Source: Pseudomonas sp. CCC3.1
Lineage (GTDB): Bacteria > Pseudomonadota > Gammaproteobacteria > Pseudomonadales > Pseudomonadaceae
DNA length: 64,000 bases
NCBI RefSeq assembly: GCF_034347405.1
Contig: NZ_CP133778.1
Coordinates: 1,860,001 to 1,924,000 of the forward strand
Reading direction: 5' to 3'
Part shown: piece by piece, positions 34,828-42,606 of the stretch
How the letters are laid out: each line of letters starts with the position of its first letter
How positions within the stretch are numbered: position 1 is the first letter of the stretch
The notes under the pieces: generated by a model
The model's database searches: none
Told to the model about the DNA's origin: nothing
The model's input: only the letters and a program-made list of their open reading frames with translations
Made by a program: the position numbers and the translations under genes

Positions 34828-36192
34828 TCAGTGCTGATGCACGTGACCGCTCATAGCGGCGCGCTCGGCGCCACCCAGTACGTTGAACAGCAGGTTCAGT
34901 GACACGGCGCTGACGGCTGCCATGGCAATCCCGCTGTGGGTGATCGGGCCCATCCACAAGGGCAGGTGTGCGAAGAACTCTGGGCGCACCACCGGGATCA
35001 GGCCCATGCCGATGCTCACGGCCACCAGCAGTTGGTTGCGGCGGTCGGCAATGTCGGCCTCCTGGAGGATTTTGATCCCCGTGGCCGCGACCATGCCGAA
35101 CATGGCAATCGCCGCACCACCCAGTACGGCGGGCGGAATCGAAGCCACCAAGTACGCCGCTTTAGGCAGCAGGCTGAGCGTGATCAGGAAGGCTCCGGCC
35201 ATGATGGTCACGGAACGGCAACGCACGCCGGTCATTTGCACCAGGCCGATGTTCTGAGCAAATGAGGAGTGGGTGAAGGTGTTGAAAAAACCCGCCACAA
35301 ACGACGCCCCGGCATCGCACAGCAAGCCGCGACGCAGCATGCGCGGGGTGACTTCCTGGCCGGTGATTTTGCCCAGCGCCAGGAACATCCCGGTGGACTC
35401 GACAAAAATGATCACCACCACCAGGCACATCGAGAGGATGGGCGCGAGGTGAAATTCAGGCATGCCGAAGTGCAGCGGTGTGACGATCTGAAACCACGGC
35501 GCCAGGCCAATGCCCTGAAGGTTGACCATGCCAATGGCGCCAGACAAGACATAACCGAGCGCCATGCCGATCAGCACGGAAATGTTGACCCAGAAACCGC
35601 GCATGAAGCGATTGATCAGCAAAATGGTGGCCAGCACCAAGGCCGCAATAAACAGGTAAATCGGTGAGCCAAACTGCTCAGCTGCGCTACCGCCGCCTGC
35701 CCAGTTCACCGCGACTGGAAACAGCGACAGGCCGATGGAGGTAATCACCGTGCCGGTGACCAGAGGCGGGAAAAAGCGCACGACCTTGGACATGAAGGGC
35801 GCGATGATCATCCCGAAGAAACCGGCGGCAATGGTGGCGCCGAAAATGCCGGTCATGCCGATGCCGGGCATGCCAGCCATCGCCACCATGCTGCCCACGG
35901 CGGCAAAACTGGCACCCATCATGACCGGCATGCGAATGCCCATGGGACCGATACCCATGGATTGGACGATGGTTGCGATCCCCGCCACCAACAGGTCGGC
36001 GTTGATCAGAAACGCGATCTCCTCACGACTCAGACCGGCGGCTTGTCCAATGATCAGCGGTACGGCAACAGCGCCGCCGTACATCAGCAAGACATGCTGT
36101 AAACCAACCAGAATCAATTGCATCAACGGCAGCCGCTGGATGGGCGGTGGTGCGGTCACGGCGGGTATGCGCGGTTCGGTTAAATCGGACAT
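34828..36192 (-). CDS. NCS2-family xanthine/uric acid permease
   Basis: 454-aa, 14-helix proton symporter. The first helix has LQHVLLMYGGAVAVPLI with the conserved His, and the signature region is FFNTFTHSSFAQNIGLVQMTGVR, recognisable as the NAT/NCS2 motif (only FAQNIG and TG quoted as key). After the motif it has CR where XanQ-type proteins have SR. It probably takes up urate or xanthine for puuD; which one cannot be decided. It lies 82 bp after puuD. Confidence 0.92.
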   Translation of the reverse strand: MSDLTEPRIPAVTAPPPIQRLPLMQLILVGLQHVLLMYGGAVAVPLIIGQAAGLSREEIAFLINADLLVAGIATIVQSMGIGPMGIRMPVMMGASFAAVGSMVAMAGMPGIGMTGIFGATIAAGFFGMIIAPFMSKVVRFFPPLVTGTVITSIGLSLFPVAVNWAGGGSAAEQFGSPIYLFIAALVLATILLINRFMRGFWVNISVLIGMALGYVLSGAIGMVNLQGIGLAPWFQIVTPLHFGMPEFHLAPILSMCLVVVIIFVESTGMFLALGKITGQEVTPRMLRRGLLCDAGASFVAGFFNTFTHSSFAQNIGLVQMTGVRCRSVTIMAGAFLITLSLLPKAAYLVASIPPAVLGGAAIAMFGMVAATGIKILQEADIADRRNQLLVAVSIGMGLIPVVRPEFFAHLPLWMGPITHSGIAMAAVSAVSLNLLFNVLGGAERAAMSGHVHQH

Positions 36193-36274
36193 GCAACACC
36201 TCGGTCTTTTTTATTGTTGTGAGCTAATGGTGTGGTTGTGTGGCCGCCCACGGCGCGGCCACACCGCGTTCGTA

Positions 36275-37561
36275 TCAGTTGGTTTGGGCTCCTGCGTTGA
36301 TCCATGCGCCAATCAGGTCGCGTTCTTGTTGGGTCATTTGGGTGATATTGCCCAGCGGCATGATCTGGCTGGCGACGGCCTGGGCCTGAATCCGCGGGGC
36401 CATCAGCTGGATTTGCTGCTCGGTGTCGAACATCACGCCGGCCGGGGCCGCGCTGAACAGCGGGCTGCTCGGTGTAGCGGAATGGCAGACGGTGCAGCGT
36501 TCCTGGATCACGACATGGACTTTTTCGAAATCAACACTGGCCACAGGCGTTGCTGGAGCCGGAGCCGGAGCCGGAGCTGGGGCATCGGCGGCCTTCACAC
36601 CGCCCAGTGCGGTTTCCGGAAGCGGTTGGTACTTGATGACCTTGGCCGTTTCAGGTGCCGTGGACACGGGTTTTGGTCCGGTGACATACGCCAGACAGAC
36701 CATGCCCAATGCCGCGACCGGTAGGGTCCAGGCATATTTATGGCTGTCATGGCGGGTGTTGAAGTAGTGGCGAACCAAGACCGCCAGCACCGCAATTCCG
36801 GCCAGGATCAGCCAGTTGTATTGGCTGCCGTAGGTGCTCGGGAAGTGGTTGCTGATCATGATGAACAGCACGGGCAAGGTGAAGTAGTTGTTGTGACGCG
36901 AGCGCAGCAGGCCTTTGGCTGGCAATGCCGGATCGGGCGAGCGGCCTTCTTTGATGGCGGCCACCAATGCGCGCTGGGCGGGCATGATGATACGGAATAC
37001 GTTACCGACCATGATGGTGCCGATAATGGCCCCGACATGCAGATACGCACCGCGGCCACTGAACACTTTGCTCAGGCCGAAGGCGGCGGCGACCAGCAGC
37101 ACAAACAGGATGAAACCGAGCAGCGCCGGGCGTTTGCCCAAGGCGGAGTCGCACAGAAAGTCGTAAACAAACCAGCCGGCAATCAACGAACCAATGCCGA
37201 TGGCGACGGCTTCAGGGCCGCTCAGGGTAGAGCCTGGAGCAATCAGATACAGCGCCGGGTTGAAGTAAAACACCAGGCACAGCAGGGCGATGCCTGACAT
37301 CCAGGTGAAATAGGCTTCCCATTTGAACCAGTGCAGGTTGTCCGGCATGGTCGGTGGGGCCAGCTTGTATTTTTCGAGGTGGTAAATACCTCCCCCGTGA
37401 ATGGCCCATAAATCGCCGGCCAAACCGTCTTTGGGGTTGGCCCGATTGAGGTTGTTCTCAAGCCAGACAAAATAAAACGACGCGCCAATCCAGGCCACAC
37501 CGGTAATCATATGAATCCAGCGCACGCTCAGATTCAGCCATTCCATCAGATGTGCTTCCAC
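36275..37561 (-). CDS. puuD: PuuD, membrane urate hydroxylase with cytochrome c domain
   Basis: 428 aa from the GTG at 37561, which has GAGG upstream and the family start (V)EAHLMEWLNLSVRWIHM; the open frame extends into a mobile element and should not be used. Eight or nine membrane helices (Urate_ox_N domain, MITGVAWIGASFYFVWLE) are followed by an Ala/Pro linker and a C-terminal cytochrome c domain with CTVCH and the Met ligand in SQIMPLGN. It oxidises urate to 5-hydroxyisourate, passing electrons to the respiratory chain rather than making H2O2 as uricase does. Confidence 0.93.
   Translation of the reverse strand: MEAHLMEWLNLSVRWIHMITGVAWIGASFYFVWLENNLNRANPKDGLAGDLWAIHGGGIYHLEKYKLAPPTMPDNLHWFKWEAYFTWMSGIALLCLVFYFNPALYLIAPGSTLSGPEAVAIGIGSLIAGWFVYDFLCDSALGKRPALLGFILFVLLVAAAFGLSKVFSGRGAYLHVGAIIGTIMVGNVFRIIMPAQRALVAAIKEGRSPDPALPAKGLLRSRHNNYFTLPVLFIMISNHFPSTYGSQYNWLILAGIAVLAVLVRHYFNTRHDSHKYAWTLPVAALGMVCLAYVTGPKPVSTAPETAKVIKYQPLPETALGGVKAADAPAPAPAPAPATPVASVDFEKVHVVIQERCTVCHSATPSSPLFSAAPAGVMFDTEQQIQLMAPRIQAQAVASQIMPLGNITQMTQQERDLIGAWINAGAQTN
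36555..36578. repeat. Six-base tandem repeat in the puuD linker
   Basis: Four GGAGCC/T units code for an (Ala-Pro) run between the membrane domain and the cytochrome c domain. Copy changes would alter linker length in frame. Confidence 0.8.
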
Positions 37562-37623
37562 AGTCTTTACCTCTCGCCTGTCACTCTTGAGTGAATGAGC
37601 AGACCTTCTCTTATTGGTGGGGG

Positions 37624-37894
37624 CTAGGGTCTGTTGATGTTTCATTGCGGCCGCGACGTAAGTCCACGTGGTGCAGGGCAAGGCGCGAGAAGCGTAGTTT
37701 GGTTGTTCCCAATAAGCTTCGAGCAACGCCGCCCTGCGCCACGTGGGCTTTCGTCCCTTGGGGTCGCGTGTCAAATTTAGCCAGGCTGCGTTGCAGGACT
37801 TGTGAAGGGAACAACCATTCCCTTCGTCCTGCGCCTTGCCTGGCTAAATTTGACCCAGCGACGCGGCTCGCAATGAAACGTCAACAGACCCTAG
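37624..37894. mobile_element. 271-bp MITE-like element with three-way-junction structure
   Basis: Ends are inverted repeats GGTCTGTTGATGTTTCATTG and its partner CAATGAAACGTCAACAGACC, both bounded by CTAG (37624-37627 and 37891-37894), a possible 4-bp target duplication. Inside are two more inverted repeats: CCACGTGGTGCAGGGC (37664) with GCCCTGCGCCACGTGG (37731), and TCAAATTTAGCCAGGC (37771) with GCCTGGCTAAATTTGA (37838). The three stems together could fold as a cloverleaf. No transposase is encoded. The right end forms the 3' end of allA. Confidence 0.82.
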
Positions 37895-38380
37895 GATCAA
37901 TTGCTCATCCTCTTTAAAGAAATGCTCATCGCAGTTATTGCCTGCACCACTGCGATCAACCACCAGGAAGTCATCCCGCTTTTCGATCGTCAGCACCGGG
38001 TGGTGCCAGACGCCGCGATGGTAATTAATGCCCTGCCTGCCATTACTGACAAAGGCGCGGACCAAGCCTGATACAGGTTCATCGCCAACGGGCGCGACCA
38101 CGATCAGAAAGGGGTTGCCGAGCAGCGGGATAAAAGCCTGGCTGCCCAGCGGATGGCGCTCCAGCATGCACACGGTCAAGGGCATGTCCTGCGCATCGGC
38201 GCGGAAAATGCTGATGATCGCTTTGTCTTCTGGCGTCGCCGTTTCGACCTCGGCCAGACGATGAAAACGCATGGTTGAACCGTTATTGATCATGAAGTGG
38301 TCGCTGCCATCGGTTTCAATCACGTCACCGAACGGGGCGAAGGCTTCTTTGGTCAGCGGTTCAATCTGCAATGTGCGCAT
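37844..38380 (-). CDS. allA: AllA, ureidoglycolate lyase with element-derived C-terminus
   Basis: 178 aa from the ATG at 38380. It splits ureidoglycolate to glyoxylate and urea. Family blocks: FAPFGDVIETDGSDHFMINN, ERHPLGSQAFIPL, GRQGINYHRGVWHHPVL and DRSGAGNNCDEHFF. Known AllA proteins end about here (E. coli 160 aa). The last 16 residues, from LGSVDVSLRAASLGQI, and the stop codon are coded by the inserted element. The core fold and active-site residues are intact, so it is probably functional. Confidence 0.9.
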   Translation of the reverse strand: MRTLQIEPLTKEAFAPFGDVIETDGSDHFMINNGSTMRFHRLAEVETATPEDKAIISIFRADAQDMPLTVCMLERHPLGSQAFIPLLGNPFLIVVAPVGDEPVSGLVRAFVSNGRQGINYHRGVWHHPVLTIEKRDDFLVVDRSGAGNNCDEHFFKEDEQLILGSVDVSLRAASLGQI

Positions 38381-38422
38381 GGTGGTCTTCTTATCTGAAT
38401 TCTGTGGTGTTTGTTGTATTGC

Positions 38423-38487
38423 TATCGCGGGCAAGCCCGCTCCCACATTGCAATGATTCCCTGTGGGAGCCGGGCTTGCCCGCGATG
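38423..38487. repeat. REP pair between alc and allA
   Basis: ATCGCGGGCAAGCCCGCTCC(CACA) and TGTGGGAGCCGGGCTTGCCC(GCGAT) in outward orientation (arms reversed relative to 5317 and 18078), 13 bp apart. Confidence 0.85.
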
Positions 38488-38497
38488 GGTTTTCCCC

Positions 38498-39493
38498 TTA
38501 TTTAGCGACCTTGCCCAGTACACGCAGGCGGCTTACACCGCCGTCCGGGAACAGGTTGAGACGAATGTGGGTGATCGGGCCAAGGGCTTTGATCTGCTCG
38601 CTGAAGCTGTGCTCGGCGTGCATTTCAAGTTTTTGGCTCGGCAGCAATTCACGCCAGAACAGGCTCTGGGTTTCGATCTGGCTGTCGGTGCCGCCTTTGA
38701 CGAACGCGCCTTGAATCGAGCAGCTGTCCGGGTAGTTGCCCTTGAAGTGCAGGGTGTCGACGATGATCTGTTCAATCTCGCCAGCATGCCCCAGCGCGAC
38801 GATGACCCAATCGTTGCCGGGTGTACGACGACGTGCTGTTTCCCAGCCATCGCCCATGTTGATGCCACGGCCCGGGTTGAGGATGTTGCTCATGCGCCCG
38901 AAGTGTTCGTCGGAGCAGGCGAGGGCACGGCCACCATTCAGAGCGGCTGCCAGATCGACCTGTTCGTTGTCGCCCACGGCCGACCAGTCACGGAACGGCA
39001 CGCCGTACACGCGCAGACGTGCTACGCCGCCGTCCGGGTAGATGTTGAAACGCAGGTGGCTGAACGCCTGATCATTGCTGATCTCGTGGTAGTGATGGCT
39101 GTTACCTTGCAACTCGACGGCGGACAGCACCTCAACCCACTGAGTTTTCTCGTTGGGTTCACCTTCAGCCAAAAAGCAGGCTTCAAGCGAGGCAGACGGC
39201 GGAAAGTTGCCGGTGAAGAATGAAGTGTCGATGTCGACGCCCTTGATTGAGCCCGGAACGCCGAGGCGGATGACAGCACTGTCATAGCCTTCAAAGCGCT
39301 TGCGGCGCGACTCCCAGCCGTCCATCCACTTGCCGTTGTCATCGAAAACGCCCTCCTTCCATACGGCCGGGGTCGGCTGGAACAGGCGGTTGGCGTCTGC
39401 GAACCAGTCATCGGTCACCGAAATAATTTTGGTGCCAAGACGGGCGTCGGCCAAGTTGACGAACTTCTCGAAAGGTACGGCGTAAGCTTTCAT
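38498..39493 (-). CDS. alc: Allantoicase
   Basis: 331 aa made of two related jelly-roll repeats: VNLADARLGTKIISVTDDWF / HLRFNIYPDGGVARLRVYG and ALACSDEHFGRMSNILNPGR / HIRLNLFPDGGVSRLRVLG. It hydrolyses allantoate to ureidoglycolate and urea. It lies between uraD and allA in pathway order. No allantoinase (allB/puuE route) gap remains because puuE is the allantoinase here. Confidence 0.95.
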   Translation of the reverse strand: MKAYAVPFEKFVNLADARLGTKIISVTDDWFADANRLFQPTPAVWKEGVFDDNGKWMDGWESRRKRFEGYDSAVIRLGVPGSIKGVDIDTSFFTGNFPPSASLEACFLAEGEPNEKTQWVEVLSAVELQGNSHHYHEISNDQAFSHLRFNIYPDGGVARLRVYGVPFRDWSAVGDNEQVDLAAALNGGRALACSDEHFGRMSNILNPGRGINMGDGWETARRRTPGNDWVIVALGHAGEIEQIIVDTLHFKGNYPDSCSIQGAFVKGGTDSQIETQSLFWRELLPSQKLEMHAEHSFSEQIKALGPITHIRLNLFPDGGVSRLRVLGKVAK

Positions 39494-39554
39494 TCTTCTG
39501 GTCTGCCTTTAAATAAGTGGCTGGAGATGCGTCACCGGCAGGTGCCGGCTCGGC

Positions 39555-40070
39555 TTAGAGCTGGAGTAATCGGAACAGGGCTATTTTGTTGATTTCTGCC
39601 AACGCGCATTTGAACTCGACGTCTGCCGGGTTGTGGATACGAGTCTCGAACGCGGCAAGGATCTGGTGCCGGTCGCTGCCTTTTACCGCCATGATGAAGG
39701 GAAACTTGAACGTGGCTTTGTAGGCCTCATTCAGCTCGGTGAAGCGCTGAAACTCTTCTTCCGTGCAGTGGTGAATACCGGCGCCAGCTTGTTCATGGGT
39801 GCTGGCTTCGGTCAGGTGGCCCTGTACGGCAGCTTTGCCCGCCAGGTCCGGGTGAGCGTTGATCAGCCCCAGTTGGCTGTTGTGATCGGCGCTCAATAAA
39901 ATGTCACTCATGCGCTGGTGCAAGGTTTCGATCTGATCGACGCTGGCATCCAGGCCCAGGTCGTAAGCCTTTTCGGCGACCCAGGGCGAGTGTTCGTAAA
40001 TATCGGCAAAAGCTTCGACAAACGCTTCACGGCTCATGGCTGAAGGCTTGAGGGTCTTGAAGGCGCTCAT
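39555..40070 (-). CDS. uraD: OHCU decarboxylase
   Basis: 171 aa from the ATG at 40070, which overlaps the puuE stop (ATGA). It turns 2-oxo-4-hydroxy-4-carboxy-5-ureidoimidazoline into S-allantoin. Family marks: AFVEAFADIYEHSPWVAE, the catalytic His and conserved residues in INAHPDLAGKAA, FQRFTELNEAYKATFKFPF and RIHNPADVEF. Helical, cytoplasmic. Confidence 0.95.
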   Translation of the reverse strand: MSAFKTLKPSAMSREAFVEAFADIYEHSPWVAEKAYDLGLDASVDQIETLHQRMSDILLSADHNSQLGLINAHPDLAGKAAVQGHLTEASTHEQAGAGIHHCTEEEFQRFTELNEAYKATFKFPFIMAVKGSDRHQILAAFETRIHNPADVEFKCALAEINKIALFRLLQL

Positions 40071-40996
40071 TGGTCGGTCTCTGCAACAAAAGGGTGGGTG
40101 GCGTGCCAGTGACGGGCGATGTCCACGCGGCGGGTGAACCACACCTGCTCGTGACCCTTGGCGTATTCAATGAAGCGCTTGAGGGCGGCGAGACGCGCAG
40201 GGCGGCCAATGAGGCGGCAATGCAGGCCGATGGATAGCATTTTCGGCGACTCTGCGCCTTCGGCGTACAGCACATCGAAAGCGTCCTTGAGGTACTGGAA
40301 AAACTGCTCGCCGGTGTTAAAACCCTGCACTTGGCTGAAGCGCATGTCATTGGTGTCCAGGGTGTAAGGAATCACCAGATGCGGCTTGCCTGTCGGGTTA
40401 TTCGGTTCCCAGTAGGGCAGGTCGTCGTCATAGGTGTCGCTGTCATACAAAAAGCCGCCTTCTTCCATCACCAGCCGCCGGGTATTGGGGCCGGTGCGGC
40501 CGGTGTACCAGCCCAGCGGCCGTTCGCCGCTGATGTCGGTGAGGATGCGGATGGCTTCGAGCATGTGCTCACGCTCCAGCGCCTCGTCCATGTACTGGTA
40601 GTCAATCCAGCGATAGCCGTGGCTGCAAATCTCATGCCCGGCGGCGACCATGGCGCGGATCACATCGGGATGGCGTTGCGCAGCCATGGCCACGGCAAAC
40701 ACCGTGAGCGGGATGTCGAATTCCTGGAACAACTTGAGCACGCGCCACACGCCAGCGCGGCTACCGTATTCATAGAGAGACTCCATGCTCATGTTGCGCT
40801 CACCTTGCAGCGGCTGCGCCGACACCATTTCCGACAGGAAGGATTCAGATTCTTTGTCGCCATGGAGGATGTTGCGCTCACCGCCTTCTTCGTAATTGAG
40901 TACGAAAGACAGAGCGATGCGGGCGTTGTCCGGCCAATGCGGATGAGGAGGGTTGGGACCGTAACCAATCAGGTCGCGTGGGTAGTCAGCGCTCAC
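40067..40996 (-). CDS. puuE: PuuE, cofactor-independent allantoinase
   Basis: 309 aa from a GTG at 40996 with AAGGA upstream; the family start is (V)SADYPRDLIGYG. It is of the NodB/polysaccharide-deacetylase fold, without the metal site of AllB. Blocks: ALSFVLNYEEGGERN, HGDKESE, MESLYEYGSRAGVWR, EICSHGYRWIDYQ, GWYTGRTGPNTRRL, SIGLHCRLIGRPAR. It opens the ring of S-allantoin to allantoate. First gene of the minus-strand operon, behind a TTGTATACAA site. Confidence 0.95.
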   Translation of the reverse strand: MSADYPRDLIGYGPNPPHPHWPDNARIALSFVLNYEEGGERNILHGDKESESFLSEMVSAQPLQGERNMSMESLYEYGSRAGVWRVLKLFQEFDIPLTVFAVAMAAQRHPDVIRAMVAAGHEICSHGYRWIDYQYMDEALEREHMLEAIRILTDISGERPLGWYTGRTGPNTRRLVMEEGGFLYDSDTYDDDLPYWEPNNPTGKPHLVIPYTLDTNDMRFSQVQGFNTGEQFFQYLKDAFDVLYAEGAESPKMLSIGLHCRLIGRPARLAALKRFIEYAKGHEQVWFTRRVDIARHWHATHPFVAETDQ

Positions 40997-41063
40997 TACA
41001 GTCTTCCTTATTGTGGGTGTTAACAGTCGACTGGCCACACCTGGCGTCACTGCGATGGCCTGA

Positions 41064-41073
41064 TTGTATACAA
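41064..41073. promoter_or_regulatory. TTGTATACAA operator before puuE
   Basis: Perfect palindrome 68 bp upstream of the puuE start codon. Confidence 0.7.
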
Positions 41074-41257
41074 CTTTATAATGTCTTTGTAACCCTGAAT
41101 TTGTGCATTTTTATCATGCCTTGTGCTGAAAAGGTACCTGCAAGAAACTTGCCTGATTAGTCAGCTTCTGAACATAAAGTCTAGAAAAGCTGTGGCTTTC
41201 AGGGGGAATGTTGTCTAGGCCACGTGGTTCGTGGGCTGGGTAAAATTGCGTTTTTAA

Positions 41258-41267
41258 TTGTGTACAA
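41258..41267. promoter_or_regulatory. TTGTGTACAA operator before hiuH
   Basis: One change from the palindrome (A to G at position 5), 105 bp before the hiuH start. Flanking AATTG...AATT extends the similarity. Confidence 0.55.
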
Positions 41268-41297
41268 TTTTTGTGATAAGTGTCTTAATCTTCGCTT

Positions 41298-41332
41298 CGC
41301 TGTGACTTTTGGCGCGCCAAAAGAGCACAGCG
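41298..41332. promoter_or_regulatory. Hairpin in the hiuH leader
   Basis: CTTTTGGCGCGCCAAAAG (41306-41323) is an 18-bp perfect palindrome, flanked by a further stem CGCTGTG / CACAGCG. It ends 40 bp before the hiuH ATG. It may be a protein site or an RNA structure; neither is shown. Confidence 0.6.
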
Positions 41333-41372
41333 GCCGTATTTATTCACCGAGGTCGGGGAGGTCGCAGAACCA

Positions 41373-41726
41373 ATGGGACGTTTGACTACGCACGTTTTAG
41401 ATGCCGCACACGGCTGCCCTGGAAGCTCGATCAAGGTCGAGTTGTATCGGGTAGAGGGTTCACAACTGACGCTGGTAGGGAGTGCGTTGACTAACAGCGA
41501 TGGTCGCTGCGACGCGCCGCTGTTGCAGGGTGATGACTACCGTTCCGGGGTTTACCAGTTGCAATTCGAGGCGGGTGATTACTATCGCGCGCGGGGTGTG
41601 AAGCTGCCGGAGCCGGCGTTTCTGGACGTGGTGGTGCTGCGTTTCGGGATCAGTGCCGAGCAGGATCACTACCATGTGCCGCTGCTGATCTCGCCGTACA
41701 GCTATTCGACGTATCGTGGAAGTTAG
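41373..41726 (+). CDS. hiuH: HiuH, 5-hydroxyisourate hydrolase (transthyretin-like)
   Basis: 117 aa. It hydrolyses 5-hydroxyisourate, the puuD product, to OHCU. The N-terminal MGRLTTHVLDAAHGCPGSSI, the middle DHYHVPLLISPYSYSTYRGS (ending in the YRGS signature of the family) and no signal peptide place it in the cytoplasm. Divergent from puuE and followed by a good terminator. Confidence 0.96.
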   Translation: MGRLTTHVLDAAHGCPGSSIKVELYRVEGSQLTLVGSALTNSDGRCDAPLLQGDDYRSGVYQLQFEAGDYYRARGVKLPEPAFLDVVVLRFGISAEQDHYHVPLLISPYSYSTYRGS

Positions 41727-41758
41727 GGTTTAAGCACTGCGCACCGTGGTAGATTTTC

Positions 41759-41784
41759 GCCCGCTCACACTGCGGGCTTTTTTT
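41759..41784 (+). terminator. Rho-independent terminator of hiuH
   Basis: GCCCGC-TCACACT-GCGGGC followed by seven T. Confidence 0.88.
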
Positions 41785-41802
41785 GCCTGGCGTTTGAGTA
41801 AA

Positions 41803-41877
41803 ACCCCGTAGGAGCGAGCTTGCCTCGCGATCTTTTGATCTTTAAAAGATCGCGAGGCAAGCTCGCTCCTACGGGGT
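41803..41877. repeat. Complete TGTAGGAGCGAGC palindrome copy
   Basis: CCCCGTAGGAGCGAGCTTGC, GATCTTT...AAAGATC centre and the full right arm ending TCCTACGGGG; outer bases extend the pairing. Between hiuH and lysE. Confidence 0.9.
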
Positions 41878-41886
41878 TGAGGCTAT

Positions 41887-42513
41887 TTAGCGGCTCAACA
41901 ACGAGGCGGTGCCTGCCACGCCAAACAGACCGGCGCTGATTCGGTTGAACCAGCTCTGGCCCTTGCCACTGCGCAGGTAATTCGCTGCGCCGTGCGCGCC
42001 AAGACCGTAGGCCAGCTTGCACAGCAGGTCGAGCACGGTCCAGGTGGCGATCATCACCAGCAGTTGCCCCAGGAAGGGTTGGTCGGGGTTAAGAAACTGC
42101 GGCAAGAACGCGGCGAAGAACAAAATGTCTTTCGGGTTGCTGGCGCCGAGCACAAAAGCGCGCCCAAACAGGGCGCTGAAGCGCGGTTTTGGTGCGGCTT
42201 CGGGCACTTTTGCTGCCGTTGCCGGCTGGCGCGATTGCTTCCAGCTTTGCCACGCCAGGTAGAACAGGTACAGCGCACCGACGATTTTCAGGGCGCTGAA
42301 CAACTGCTCCGATGCCAGCAGCAACGCGCCCAAGCCCAGTGCGGAGGCGCTGAGCAAGCAAATCGAGGCAATGACACCGCCCAAAAAAGCCGGGTAAGAA
42401 CGGCGCAGGCCGTAGTTCAGGCTGTTGCTGATCATCAATAACGACAGTGGTCCGGGTATCAGGATCACTACCAATGCCGCGCTGCTGAACAGCAGCCAGG
42501 TTTCGAGACTCAT
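41887..42513 (-). CDS. LysE/RhtB-family exporter
   Basis: 208 aa from the ATG at 42513, which has GGAGG upstream. Six hydrophobic segments; the family start LLFSSAALVVILIPGP with the conserved Pro-Gly-Pro, and GASNPKDILFFAAFLPQF. LysE/RhtB proteins export amino acids or related small molecules. A TTGTATACAA palindrome 60 bp upstream links it to the purine/glyoxylate genes. Confidence 0.9.
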   Translation of the reverse strand: MSLETWLLFSSAALVVILIPGPLSLLMISNSLNYGLRRSYPAFLGGVIASICLLSASALGLGALLLASEQLFSALKIVGALYLFYLAWQSWKQSRQPATAAKVPEAAPKPRFSALFGRAFVLGASNPKDILFFAAFLPQFLNPDQPFLGQLLVMIATWTVLDLLCKLAYGLGAHGAANYLRSGKGQSWFNRISAGLFGVAGTASLLSR

Positions 42514-42572
42514 CACTTCCTCCATGTACACGCGCCTCCCGATACAGTGCCGGGGTCTGCTGATTTATGCGT

Positions 42573-42582
42573 TTGTATACAA
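42573..42582. promoter_or_regulatory. TTGTATACAA operator before lysE
   Basis: Perfect palindrome 60 bp from the lysE start, between lysE and the end of the MarR gene. Confidence 0.65.
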
Positions 42583-42606
42583 ATAAAGCAAGTATTGTTT
42601 TAAGTT

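Larger units (their letters stand above)
40997..41372. promoter_or_regulatory. 376-bp divergent control region puuE/hiuH
   Basis: It holds two palindromes, TTGTATACAA (41064) near puuE and TTGTGTACAA (41258) near hiuH, plus a large perfect palindrome at 41306-41323 in the hiuH leader. AT-rich between 41060 and 41130. No gene. Confidence 0.75.

Noticed and set aside
37664..37853. Cloverleaf-like region considered as a tRNA or riboswitch
   Set aside because: Far too long for a tRNA, no acceptor CCA or anticodon arm, and its ends are transposon-like inverted repeats.
37591..37917. 108-codon open frame spanning the 271-bp element
   Set aside because: It reads through terminal repeats and has no domain; the inverted ends create the frame.
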